Assembly (NCBI GenBank): GCA_009991955.1 | Contig: JAACWS010000011.1 | Span: 1 to 64,000 of the forward strand | Direction: 5' to 3' | DNA: 64,000 nt | Source: Spirochaetales bacterium | GTDB lineage: Bacteria; Spirochaetota; Spirochaetia; DSM-27196; Salinispiraceae | Part shown: piece by piece, positions 42,538 to 50,879 of the stretch | Position numbering within the stretch: the first letter of the stretch is position 1 | Layout of the letters: each line of letters starts with the position of its first letter | The notes under the pieces: model-generated | The model's database searches: none | What the model saw: only the letters and a program-made list of their open reading frames with translations | What the model was told of the DNA's origin: nothing | Position numbers and translations under genes: made by a program

Positions 42538-43356
42538 CTATAAAAAACTGGCAACAAGTTGCTGGGTAAGCAACGTCCATCCATCGACCATAACAAAGAG
42601 TATGAGTTTAAAGGGCATACTAATCATAACCGGCGGTAACATAATCATTCCCATCGACATAAGCACGCTGGAAACAACCATGTCGATGATGATAAAAGGT
42701 ATAAACAGCAATATTCCAATCTTAAAAGAGACGGTCATTTCGTGAAGCACAAAGGCTGGTATGAGCACATGGGTTGGTACCTGGGAAAGGTTTTCGGGCC
42801 TTGGTAGCTCGGACATTCGCATAAACAGCCGTATACTATCGGGGCTATTGGTCATTTGTCGGTACATGAATACCCGCATTTCGCTCTCAAAGCGACTGTA
42901 GGCCTCTTGGACACCAATTTCTTCCCGGGCCATAGGTTCGTAGGCATTTGTGTATACCCGATCGAGGGTTGGCCACATGATAAAAATTGTCAGAAAAAGA
43001 GCAATACCCATAAGGACCTGAGTAGGCGGTACCGACTGGAGCGATAATGCCCGCCGCACGAAGTCAAAAACAATAGCGATCCGCAGAAAGCTGGTCATGA
43101 GAAGAATGATCGATGGGGCTAAGGAAAGAACTCCAAGAATGAGGAGCAATTGTACAGATAGAGCTACTTCTTCACCGTTCTGGGGTTGGCGTACGTCCAA
43201 ATTCAGGAAGGGAAAGAGGACTTCTTCCCCACCCTGCAAAAATTCTGCTGGTGGGACGATTGAAGGTATCTCTTGGGTATGGAGTTGCGGAGATAAAAGG
43301 GTGAAGAAAAACCCAGCGAGAAGGATAAAATAGAGACGACTCCTTACTTTTACCAT
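42538..43356 (-). CDS. fliP: FliP, export gate protein
   Basis: 272 residues: cleavable signal peptide (LYFILLAGFFFTLLSP), periplasmic segment and four helices. Motifs MTSFLRIAIVFDFVRRAL, PPTQVLMGIALFLT and the C-terminal MVVSSVLMSMGMIMLPPVMISMPFKLILFVMVDGW are characteristic. Its start overlaps fliO by 7 bases. Confidence 0.95.
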   Translation of the reverse strand: MVKVRSRLYFILLAGFFFTLLSPQLHTQEIPSIVPPAEFLQGGEEVLFPFLNLDVRQPQNGEEVALSVQLLLILGVLSLAPSIILLMTSFLRIAIVFDFVRRALSLQSVPPTQVLMGIALFLTIFIMWPTLDRVYTNAYEPMAREEIGVQEAYSRFESEMRVFMYRQMTNSPDSIRLFMRMSELPRPENLSQVPTHVLIPAFVLHEMTVSFKIGILLFIPFIIIDMVVSSVLMSMGMIMLPPVMISMPFKLILFVMVDGWTLLTQQLVASFL

Positions 43357-44024
43357 TTTCTCAAGCGCTCCCGCTGATTGTGTAAAAAATCAAAGCCCTG
43401 GTTCGTTGTTGAGGTCTCGGCCGAACGGGCGTCTGGGCCAGTAGCCTGCCTTCCTACCAAATCGTGTAGAAGCGAACTAAAGGTTTTGGCCGGGCGTTCA
43501 CCCTTAGCGCCGAGGGCAACCTGAATAGCTTGAAGGGTCTCGGTATCGTCGATCTCTGATAGCAGGTTCACCGAAGAATCGGTCCCCCCAATCATAAAGA
43601 CCCTTTCGCCAACTTGTATTAGATAGAGCGACCGGGTTCCACCGAGACCGATTTGGTCTCGGATTTTCAAAATTGACTCGTCGTCGGAAGTGCCTAGTTT
43701 TCGGGTTTTTTTGATAAACCAAAAGAGACCGTAGATAGAAGCAAGGACCCCTGCCAAGACCAGGAGCATTCGAACGAGGTCACCAACACCTAAGACCTGA
43801 ACGGGCCCAGATTCGACTGAGATCGCTTCTACGACATCTTGGTCGGCAAAGGTGAGTAAATTTTCATCGGCGGGTTGATAGTCGAGACTACCTGCGTCGG
43901 TTCTTTGGGCGAGCGCCCCAGTTGTAGTATCAGGACCTTGCGCATCCTGAGCTAACACCGCGTCCGAGGCTCCCACACCCCAGAACAAAACCAACGCAAG
44001 TACAATACTTGCGAAGTTTTTCAG
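43350..44024 (-). CDS. fliO: FliO, export gate assembly protein
   Basis: 224 residues if started at CTG 44024. Signal peptide KNFASIVLALVLFWGVGASDAVLAQ, a low-complexity periplasmic segment, one membrane helix (MLLVLAGVLASIYGLFWFI) and a cytoplasmic domain (ESILKIRDQIGLGGTRSLYLIQVGERVFMIGG) typical of FliO/FliZ. There is no ATG or GTG in this region. A TTG at 43994 would remove the positive end of the signal peptide and lies over 30 bases from the strong AGGGAGGGG, which is only 3 bases before the CTG. The CTG is an inference. FliO helps assemble the FliP ring. Confidence 0.8.
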   Translation of the reverse strand: MKNFASIVLALVLFWGVGASDAVLAQDAQGPDTTTGALAQRTDAGSLDYQPADENLLTFADQDVVEAISVESGPVQVLGVGDLVRMLLVLAGVLASIYGLFWFIKKTRKLGTSDDESILKIRDQIGLGGTRSLYLIQVGERVFMIGGTDSSVNLLSEIDDTETLQAIQVALGAKGERPAKTFSSLLHDLVGRQATGPDARSAETSTTNQGFDFLHNQRERLRKW

Positions 44025-44087
44025 TGTCCCCTCCCTTTCACTACCCTAATAATCGGATCTGCAGTCCTCTTATTAGATGCCTCTATT

Positions 44088-45260
44088 CTACGTCATATTG
44101 TTCATTCTTTCCAGTGGAGAAATGATTTCTGTGACCCGAACTCCAAAGTTTTCGTCAATAACTACTACTTCTCCCCGGGCAATGAGCTTATGATTGACCA
44201 AAATGTCTACAGGCTCACCTGCGAGCTTGTCCAATTCGATAATTGTCCCTTCACCCATTCCCAAAATATCTTTGATAAGGCGTTTTGTGCGACCTAATTC
44301 TACGGTCATTTCCATGTAGACGTCCATGAGGAGGCCTATATTTCCTTGTTCAGAAGCGTGTCCGCCCCCTTGAGCAAAACTTGGAAACTGAACTGATTGA
44401 ACCGATGTATTGTAGCCACCACCCATTTGTCCACCCCCGGGCATTCCTCCAGCCATACCACCGGCCATACCGTTTCCAAACCCCTGACCCATATTACCGC
44501 CACCAGATCCGCCCATGCCTGGGACGCCTAAGTCGCCAAATCCCCCCATGTCGGGCATGCCTTGATTTTGGCGGCTCATAGCCTGGGAAAGGGGATCACT
44601 GCCACCCATTCCCCCGCCGCTTGAGCCCCCACCGAACATCTTTGCTACTGCAGGTACTTCGTAGTATTCGACCAGGGTTCCGGCACTGGCACCGTCTATT
44701 GTTACTTGGTATTCGAGACGAAGAAACTTCGAGCCCCTGACTGCGGGCTTACTACTAAACTGTTCAGCCTCTGAAGGAGAAGACATTACGTTCTTGCCTG
44801 TACCGTCCGAGAGGGCGGTGATTACTGGGCCGTTTAAGTTCGAAAAGGCTTCCTGGAGGGCATTCATAGCTGCGTCGTCTAACTCAATGCCATCCAATCC
44901 CATCATTGGCCCGGCGATAGCGAGGGCAGTATCGGTGCTCACGAGATAGCCGTGGCTACCTTCCATTCCATTTTCGAAATCGAGATGGATTTGCACACCT
45001 TCGTCTCCGATAGCTGAGGTCAGTTCGCCCTTCGGAACCTGAGAGGCTTCGGGAAAGCCAATCGTAACCGACTTGCCGAGGAGCATAGCAAAATTTGAAC
45101 CTTGGGTATCTAAGGTTCCTTCAATGATCGAGGTAAGTTGCTGAATCTGGGAGTCTGTAAGTCCGTCGCTCCCTACCGGCTTAGGTTCGTCTAAGTCCAT
45201 TCCTCCGGTACCCTGTAATAGGGCGTCAATTTCATCTTGAGACAGGGATCCATCACTCAT
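44088..45260 (-). CDS. fliN: FliN/FliY-type C-ring switch protein with CheC-like domain
   Basis: 390 residues, far longer than the about 100-residue enterobacterial FliN. Residues 1-16 (SLSQDEIDALLQG) are the CheY-binding peptide; about 35-205 form a CheC-like domain (no convincing phosphatase motif was checked); 209-283 are a Gly/Met-rich linker; 305-382 are the SpoA domain (MEMTVELGRTKRLIKDILGMGEGTIIELDKLAGEPVDILVNHKLIARGEVVVIDENFGVRV). It forms the lower C-ring with FliM. AAGGAG six bases before ATG 45260 decides the start over GTG 45263. Confidence 0.92.
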   Translation of the reverse strand: MSDGSLSQDEIDALLQGTGGMDLDEPKPVGSDGLTDSQIQQLTSIIEGTLDTQGSNFAMLLGKSVTIGFPEASQVPKGELTSAIGDEGVQIHLDFENGMEGSHGYLVSTDTALAIAGPMMGLDGIELDDAAMNALQEAFSNLNGPVITALSDGTGKNVMSSPSEAEQFSSKPAVRGSKFLRLEYQVTIDGASAGTLVEYYEVPAVAKMFGGGSSGGGMGGSDPLSQAMSRQNQGMPDMGGFGDLGVPGMGGSGGGNMGQGFGNGMAGGMAGGMPGGGQMGGGYNTSVQSVQFPSFAQGGGHASEQGNIGLLMDVYMEMTVELGRTKRLIKDILGMGEGTIIELDKLAGEPVDILVNHKLIARGEVVVIDENFGVRVTEIISPLERMNNMT

Positions 45261-45300
45261 CACTTACTCCTTACACGCCATGGTCAAACAGTCCGAAGAC

Positions 45301-46332
45301 TTATTCGTCTATTTCGGCAGCCAATTCTTCAAACTCTTCTACATCATTATCGCCAAGCTGGCGAACAATCTGAACCGCCAACTTTTTCCCGACTTGTCCT
45401 GGTTTGCACAAGAATTTGGTTTGGTTCCCCACGTTGAGAGACATGGGGTCGCTTATTCGGACACTACTCAAACGAATAATATCCCCCGCCTGAACGGAAA
45501 GAACCTCTCTCATCGTTAGGTTCATACGTCCAATCTCTGCAACCATATCGACTTCGATTGTTGACAGTCGTTCCCGGAGGATATTGAGGTTCTCGGTGGT
45601 TGTGCCCCTGCGGACCGAGGAATACCAGTACTGGGCAGACAATTTGGAAATTATCGGTTCAATAGTTAGGTAAGGAATACAGAAATTCATCATTCCTTCG
45701 ACTTCGCCAACCTTCGTCTCTAGGGTAACTAACACAACCATTTCGGTTGGAGGTACTATTTGGGCAAACTGAGGATTGGTCTCAATGGTCCCAAGTCGGG
45801 GGCGAAGGTCAATCACTTGGCTCCATGCCTCGCGCATATTTCCTAAGATTCTTACGATTATACCTTCCATTACCGAACCTTCGATGTCCGTGAGTTCTCG
45901 GGTGACTTTCGTACCCTCTCCCTTTCCTCCAAAAAGTCGGTCGATAACTGAAAAGGTAATAGCCGGATCTATTTCTAATATTGCCGAACCCTTCAGAGGA
46001 TCCATGTTAATAACGGCCATAGTGGTAGGGTTAGGAATTGAACGGATGAACTCTTCGTAGGTAAGCTGGTCAACGCTCGCCACGTGAACCTGGACTAAAC
46101 TACGGAGCTGGGCCGACAAAGAGGTGGTTGTAAGTCGGGCGAAGGTTTCATGCATGATAGAAACCGTACGAATTTGTTCCTTGGAGAACTTATCCGGCCG
46201 TTTAAAGTCATAAATTTTTATTTTTCGGTTTGAGCTCTCGCTCTGGGCAGAAACATCTTCAGTTTCTATATCCCCAGACGAAATTGCTGTGAGTAATTGG
46301 TCAATTTCGTCTTGAGATAGTACTTCAGTCAT
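45301..46332 (-). CDS. fliM: FliM, flagellar motor switch protein
   Basis: 343 residues. N-terminal CheY-P binding motif LSQDEIDQLL, middle CheC-like domain (PDKFSKEQIRTVSIMHETFARL, and the GGxGxx loop FGGKGEGTKV) and C-terminal SpoA domain. It links CheY-P binding to FliG to set rotation direction. Both FliM and FliN here carry the SQDEID peptide. Confidence 0.95.
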   Translation of the reverse strand: MTEVLSQDEIDQLLTAISSGDIETEDVSAQSESSNRKIKIYDFKRPDKFSKEQIRTVSIMHETFARLTTTSLSAQLRSLVQVHVASVDQLTYEEFIRSIPNPTTMAVINMDPLKGSAILEIDPAITFSVIDRLFGGKGEGTKVTRELTDIEGSVMEGIIVRILGNMREAWSQVIDLRPRLGTIETNPQFAQIVPPTEMVVLVTLETKVGEVEGMMNFCIPYLTIEPIISKLSAQYWYSSVRRGTTTENLNILRERLSTIEVDMVAEIGRMNLTMREVLSVQAGDIIRLSSVRISDPMSLNVGNQTKFLCKPGQVGKKLAVQIVRQLGDNDVEEFEELAAEIDE

Positions 46333-46404
46333 CTCGTTCGGCCCTCCCTGCTATCATGGTTGCATACCTGATAGGGATTTTCAAGCATACGACTTTCATT
46401 CTAT

Positions 46405-46962
46405 TTAGAAGTTGAGAATCTGAAAGTTCGTAAACCGTACTTCTTTGATGTCTCGAGTCATAATTTGGTTTACCAAGGCCCTGACCCTACTTCGAATTTC
46501 TTCTCGGTTATTTGCGTTAAGCAAGTACGCTGCATTTTGGCTACTAAACCAAAGAAGTATTTGGTCGGTGAGCTGGACTCTACGGCCTATGATTTCGTTT
46601 ACCGTGACACTATCTCCAGCATCGTACCCGAGCTGAATATTAACGACATAAGTGTTTCGGACTTCGTCGGCGGTAACCCCACGAAACTCTTCCATGTCAA
46701 AGAATTCGTAAACCGGAAGATTCTCTCGATAATCCTCGGTGACATCGGTTCGATTTGCATTACTCGTTCCAGTACCCAGGATGTTAAGGGTAATTACCAC
46801 GATTGTAACAACAAAGATTATCATTCCCAGGACTATTGCAGCCCACTTCAAGATCTGAATGACAATCGCAGGCATGAAACCTACTCTTTTTTTTCCACCC
46901 TCGGAGGCACCGGAATCACCTCCACCTACATCCTCATCACCTTCAAGAAAATCATCTGACAT
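46405..46962 (-). CDS. fliL: FliL, stator-associated protein
   Basis: 185 residues. Acidic, Gly-rich cytoplasmic end, one membrane helix (IVIQILKWAAIVLGMIIFVVTIVVITLNIL, about 32-60) and a periplasmic domain of stomatin-like fold ending NQIMTRDIKEVRFTNFQILNF. FliL surrounds and stabilises the MotA-MotB stator; in spirochaetes it is important for periplasmic flagellar function. AAGGAG precedes the ATG. The 209-base gap between it and motB contains the second structured repeat. Confidence 0.92.
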   Translation of the reverse strand: MSDDFLEGDEDVGGGDSGASEGGKKRVGFMPAIVIQILKWAAIVLGMIIFVVTIVVITLNILGTGTSNANRTDVTEDYRENLPVYEFFDMEEFRGVTADEVRNTYVVNIQLGYDAGDSVTVNEIIGRRVQLTDQILLWFSSQNAAYLLNANNREEIRSRVRALVNQIMTRDIKEVRFTNFQILNF

Positions 46963-47003
46963 AGGGTGCTCCTTCTAAACCGAGTTAGGATATGGGGAAC
47001 CAC

Positions 47004-47131
47004 TAGACCCTCTTCTTAATAGGCTCAGGCGCTTGGTCCATTGGGGTGCAAGGACCAATTCAGCCAAAAAAAGGGTTATAGAGTTTCCCATTGGATACTA
47101 TCATAGTTTTAGACCCCATTCTAGGGGTCTC
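47004..47131 (-). repeat. Structured repeat, copy B, between motB and fliL
   Basis: Minus-strand order: hairpin AGACCCC/GGGGTCT, CTCTATAACCC, seven T, GGC, hairpin TTGGTCC-TTGCACCCCAA-t-GGACCAA, CCTGAGCCTATTAAGAAGAGGG. The core matches the element at 171-288, including the apical TTGCACCsCAA and AGCCTATTAAGAA. The CCC-plus-T run pairs with AAGAAGA-GGG (ten pairs, two G-U), leaving a TATT bulge before GGC/GCC. TAGACCC occurs on both sides of the core (47004-47010, 47110-47116) and could be a target duplication or chance. The rest of the 46963-47171 gap has no gene. Confidence 0.6.
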
Positions 47132-47171
47132 CTTAATGTATCGGATATTTTGAAGGAGGTATTAGGAAATT

Positions 47172-47903
47172 TTAAATATTGCCTTCGGTAAGGATGATTA
47201 CGTCTACCCGACGGTTATAAGCTCTGCCTTCGGGCGTGTCGTTCGTGACTAAGGGCCGAAATTCTCCAAAGGTCATAACTTGGAATTTTTCTTCGGGCGA
47301 GCCAAAGTCCGTCAGGAGCATCATTGTGTTCACTGCTCGAGAACTACCCAGGTGCCAGTTGGTTGGCCACGCTCCGTTCGGGTCGGTTGGCTCGTCATCC
47401 GTATGACCTTCTACCCGAAACAAACGATCCTCTAGGCCTGGACTGCCCAATAATTGGGAAAGTTTTATGAGAACTTCCCGAGTTTCTTCTATTTTGACTT
47501 CCGCACTGGCGATTTCGAAAAATGCGTCACTGGCCAATGAAATCACCAAACCCCGTTCGTCCTCGGTTACCCGTACTACGTTGGTTCGTATCTCCGGTTG
47601 AAATAGGGACACTGCTAATCGGCGGGCCTGCGCGAGAGAACGTCCCGCTTGAAGGCTGGGCAAACTTTCTACATTATTACCCAGTTCCGCAAGTCGGCCT
47701 TCGGCGAGGGTATTTCCACCCGTAAAATTCCCCAGCCCTTGGAAGGCTGCCAGAATGAGCTGAAGTTTATAGCCGTCTACAGTGGCAGTAGTGAACATGA
47801 GGACGAAAAAAGTGAGAAGAAGGGTAACCATGTCTCCGTACGTGAGCATGTACTCGGGTACAGCACACTCAGGACATTTCTGTTTTTTTTCTGGCATACC
47901 CAT
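47172..47903 (-). CDS. motB: MotB, flagellar stator protein
   Basis: 243 residues. Short cytoplasmic end with C10-x2-C13, one membrane helix containing the ion-carrying D24 (YGDMVTLLLTFFVLMF), plug region and a C-terminal OmpA-like peptidoglycan-binding domain (FRVEGHTDDEPTDPNGAWPTNWHLGSSRAVNTM). It anchors the stator to the cell wall. GGAGG lies 9 bases before the first ATG. The coupling ion (proton or sodium) cannot be told by eye. Confidence 0.95.
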   Translation of the reverse strand: MGMPEKKQKCPECAVPEYMLTYGDMVTLLLTFFVLMFTTATVDGYKLQLILAAFQGLGNFTGGNTLAEGRLAELGNNVESLPSLQAGRSLAQARRLAVSLFQPEIRTNVVRVTEDERGLVISLASDAFFEIASAEVKIEETREVLIKLSQLLGSPGLEDRLFRVEGHTDDEPTDPNGAWPTNWHLGSSRAVNTMMLLTDFGSPEEKFQVMTFGEFRPLVTNDTPEGRAYNRRVDVIILTEGNI

Positions 47904-47916
47904 TCTTCAGGCCCTC

Positions 47917-48696
47917 CTATTGATTAGACTCGGCCTTGATCGGCTCTCTCTCTGCAGGAGGCAAGAAACTAAGCAGTTTCTCCAACAGTACCCGGGGGTT
48001 ATCGCCCGATTGGATAGACAAAATCCCCTCGATAACGATTTCTTTTTGGCGAGTTTCATACTTATCCCGGTCTTCAAGTTTATTCTTAAAGGGTATGAGC
48101 ATAATATTCGCTAACATAGAACCGTACATAGTCGTAATAAGCGCCGTGGCCATACCTTTTGCGATACCTGACTGGTCTTCCAAGTTCGCTAACATGGCAA
48201 TAAGACCTATAAGTGTACCAATCATTCCAAAGGCTGGGGCCAAAGAACCCCAGCTTGCGAAGTAGGTAATTGCATCGGCGTGTCTATTGTTGATTTGATT
48301 AAGTTCGGTGTAGAGAATGTTCTTAATGATTTCTGGGTCGGTACCGTCTACAACCAGCTGAATACCTTTCCGCATGAACTCGTCCTCAACCTCGTCCAGA
48401 TTATCTTCCAGAGCCAACAGACCTTCCCGCCGAGCTCGTTCAGAAAAAGATACCAGGTTAGTGATAATTTTACCTTCCTGAAGGTTAGGTACCGAAGTAA
48501 CCTTTCCAATGTACTTTCCTATTGCCAAGGTTCGGGCAAGGGGCGAAGATATGAGCATAGAACCGATACTTCCACCTACTACGATAAGAAGGGACGGAAC
48601 GTCGATATAGTATTGAAAACCAACACCACCGAGGAGGATACCAAACACAACCATCCCCATGGCAACACCTAACCCAACTATTGTTCCCAGATCCAT
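47917..48696 (-). CDS. motA: MotA, flagellar stator protein
   Basis: 259 residues, four membrane helices (two near residues 1-50, two near 145-205) and a cytoplasmic loop with charged residues (SERARREGLLALEDNLDEVEDEFMRKGIQLVVDGTDPE) that contact FliG. PAFGMIGTLIGLIAMLANL is the conserved helix 3. Thirteen bases before motB. Confidence 0.95.
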   Translation of the reverse strand: MDLGTIVGLGVAMGMVVFGILLGGVGFQYYIDVPSLLIVVGGSIGSMLISSPLARTLAIGKYIGKVTSVPNLQEGKIITNLVSFSERARREGLLALEDNLDEVEDEFMRKGIQLVVDGTDPEIIKNILYTELNQINNRHADAITYFASWGSLAPAFGMIGTLIGLIAMLANLEDQSGIAKGMATALITTMYGSMLANIMLIPFKNKLEDRDKYETRQKEIVIEGILSIQSGDNPRVLLEKLLSFLPPAEREPIKAESNQ

Positions 48697-48702
48697 AGAT
48701 CC

Positions 48703-48900
48703 CTACTCCTCGTTTTTAAAGGCCCCAATGAGTTGTCGGTACTCTAGGATTCGGTCATAGACTTCTTCGTAGGGTTCCCGAACAACTAATCGTTTTCCCG
48801 ACAACATAATAAGCGTCGTATCCGGATTACACTCAATATACTCAATCTGATGGGGATTGACATAGTACACTTTTTTATCCAGCCGGGTTACAGGTATCAT
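48703..48900 (-). CDS. flbD: FlbD family protein
   Basis: 65 residues. The pattern MIPVTRLDKKVYYVNPHQIEYIECNPDTTLIMLSGKRLVVREPYEEVYDRI matches FlbD (PF06289), a small protein of unknown role always found beside motA/flgE in spirochaetes and many Firmicutes. It lies 6 bases before motA. Confidence 0.9.
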   Translation of the reverse strand: MIPVTRLDKKVYYVNPHQIEYIECNPDTTLIMLSGKRLVVREPYEEVYDRILEYRQLIGAFKNEE

Positions 48901-48920
48901 CTTTTCAAATTACTCCAGAA

Positions 48921-50366
48921 TTATCGCTTGAGTGTCAACAGTTCTTGAAGCAACTGGTCGGCGGTCTGGATTGTTTTCGAGTTCGACTGAAATCCTCGTT
49001 GGGTAACAATCATGTCGGTAAATTCCGCCGCTAGGTCCACGTTACTCATTTCTAAGGCTCCGGCAATAAATTTGCCTTTTCCCGCTACGCCACTGGGTCC
49101 TACATCCGCATCACCAGAATTGATAGTAACTACGTAGGTGTTTTCACCGGCTTTTTCGAGTCCTCCGGGATTTCGGAACGAAGCCAAGGCGACCTGTCCG
49201 AGGCTTCGATTAGTCCCGTTGGAGTAGATTCCAGTGATTGTTCCTGTCTGGTCGATTCGGAAATCCTGAAGGTAACCCATTCGGTATCCATCTTGTTCGA
49301 CAATTTTATTCGAACTTTCGCTGGAGTACTGGGTGGTCGAGTTCGTAAAACTTCCTACGCTACCAATCCCTACCGAGAAGGTTTGGGTAATCGGTTCACC
49401 AGGAGCTCCAACAAAAGCTGGATTCACAGTTTCCGGGTCGATCACGTCGGGTATTGCGGTTTCGGGAACCAAGAAGCTCACATCGAACTGCAAATCATCC
49501 AAGTTATCGAGGCCGCCAGTAGCGTTTGCAACACTTTCGAGGGTACCGAAGTTATCAAACTGAACCTGAAAGGTTCCTGGGGTAACCCCATCGGATGCGA
49601 TTCCGCCAACCGAAACGGTTGCAGGAACAAGATTACCCTCGGCGTCGAGGATTCGTACTTCACCATTCCACAGATTCGTGGAGCCCTCATCGGTTGCCCG
49701 GGTGTACACCACTTCGAGCCGCAACGCTCCCCCAAAGGGATCGAAGATTTCCTTACTTGCAACCCATGTGCCTTCTTGCACAGCCTCAGCACTGGGGTCC
49801 GCTGGAATTAACGGTGTCCGCTTATCCAGGTTAGATGCCAAGGTCACTGCACTCGTTGCCCGGGCAGGATCTTTACCCCCTACAGGGATGTTGAGGTCTC
49901 CGATTTGTGAACTGGTGTTTACATAGGTCGCGCCGTTGATGACTTCCGCCGCCCACCCCTGAACTCGCATTCCGTTGGAAGGATTCACGAGGGTCCCGTC
50001 GGCATCGAGACTAAAAGCCCCGGCTCGAGAGTAGAAACTCTGGTCTCCAGCACGCATGATGAAGAACCCTTCACCTTGAATAGCCAAGTCGGTCTTTACT
50101 CCGGTGGTTTGTAGACTTCCTTGGGTATGAATGGTGTCGATTGACGCGATGTTCATGCCCAGACCTACTTGTTGAGGGTTTACCCCACCTACCCGATCGT
50201 TGGGCCGACTCGACCCTGCCTGGGTCTGGCTCAAGAGGTCCTGAAAGTTCACCCGCCCCCGTTTAAATCCGGTGGTGTTTACGTTAGAAATGTTATTACC
50301 GATGACATCCATCCGGGTCTGGTGATTTTGTAATCCCGAAACTCCGGCATACAGGGAACGCATCAT
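48921..50366 (-). CDS. flgE: Flagellar hook protein FlgE, cross-link Cys replaced by Ser
   Basis: 481 residues. N-terminal MRSLYAGVSGLQNHQTRMDVIGNNISNVNTTGFKRGR and C-terminal SNVDLAAEFTDMIVTQRGFQSNSKTIQTADQLLQE helices form the D0 core. In Treponema and Borrelia, hook subunits are joined by a lysinoalanine bond between Lys165 and Cys178, helped by Asn179. Here K165 (AAA, 49874-49872) and N179 are kept but residue 178 is Ser (TCT, 49835-49833), and I see no Cys anywhere in the protein. AAGGAGG lies 7 bases before the first ATG. Confidence 0.95.
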   Translation of the reverse strand: MMRSLYAGVSGLQNHQTRMDVIGNNISNVNTTGFKRGRVNFQDLLSQTQAGSSRPNDRVGGVNPQQVGLGMNIASIDTIHTQGSLQTTGVKTDLAIQGEGFFIMRAGDQSFYSRAGAFSLDADGTLVNPSNGMRVQGWAAEVINGATYVNTSSQIGDLNIPVGGKDPARATSAVTLASNLDKRTPLIPADPSAEAVQEGTWVASKEIFDPFGGALRLEVVYTRATDEGSTNLWNGEVRILDAEGNLVPATVSVGGIASDGVTPGTFQVQFDNFGTLESVANATGGLDNLDDLQFDVSFLVPETAIPDVIDPETVNPAFVGAPGEPITQTFSVGIGSVGSFTNSTTQYSSESSNKIVEQDGYRMGYLQDFRIDQTGTITGIYSNGTNRSLGQVALASFRNPGGLEKAGENTYVVTINSGDADVGPSGVAGKGKFIAGALEMSNVDLAAEFTDMIVTQRGFQSNSKTIQTADQLLQELLTLKR

Positions 50367-50378
50367 AGAAAAGCCTCC

Positions 50379-50867
50379 TTACAGATCCTTCACTCGCTGA
50401 ATATCGCCAAAATCAAAATACGTACCGTTAACGAGCACTTGGGGAAAACTTCCCTGGGTAACTTCGCTCACTTTCCCAGAAAAGACCTCCCCCGCAACCA
50501 CCAGGTCAACTTCCTTGCCGAGGACACCCAAGGCCTGCCCAGAGTTGAGCAGTCCAGAGAGTTTTTCAAAACCCGTAGTCAGGTTCGTCATTTGCTCCAA
50601 TGAACTAAACTGAGCCATCTGGGCGATAAATTCTTTATCCTCCATAGGCTTGGTAGGATCCTGATTTTGGAGTTGGGCAATGAGAATTTTTAGAAAATCA
50701 TCCTTGTCCATGACCTGCTTTGTCTCGCGACCGTAGACCTGTTTATTCTCCAGGTTTGTCAGTCGAACCTGTTCATCGATACGGTTTCGTTCGCTTTGAC
50801 TAAAGGTGTTAGAAATTTGTTGTGGTCCTACCTGGAGGGTGGAACGGGATGCAATCTCACTTACCAT
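50379..50867 (-). CDS. flgD: FlgD, hook capping protein
   Basis: 162 residues. The N-terminal motif MDKDDFLKILIAQLQNQDPTKPMEDKEFIAQMAQFSSLEQMTNL is diagnostic; a short C-terminal part follows without the long Tudor/Ig pair of larger FlgDs. It caps the growing hook and leaves once complete. Twelve bases before flgE. Confidence 0.93.
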   Translation of the reverse strand: MVSEIASRSTLQVGPQQISNTFSQSERNRIDEQVRLTNLENKQVYGRETKQVMDKDDFLKILIAQLQNQDPTKPMEDKEFIAQMAQFSSLEQMTNLTTGFEKLSGLLNSGQALGVLGKEVDLVVAGEVFSGKVSEVTQGSFPQVLVNGTYFDFGDIQRVKDL

Positions 50868-50879
50868 CGAATACTCCTT

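Noticed and set aside
47004-47131. Known riboswitch (c-di-GMP, preQ1, TPP, T-box, cobalamin)
   Set aside because: None of the conserved core sequences of these classes is present.
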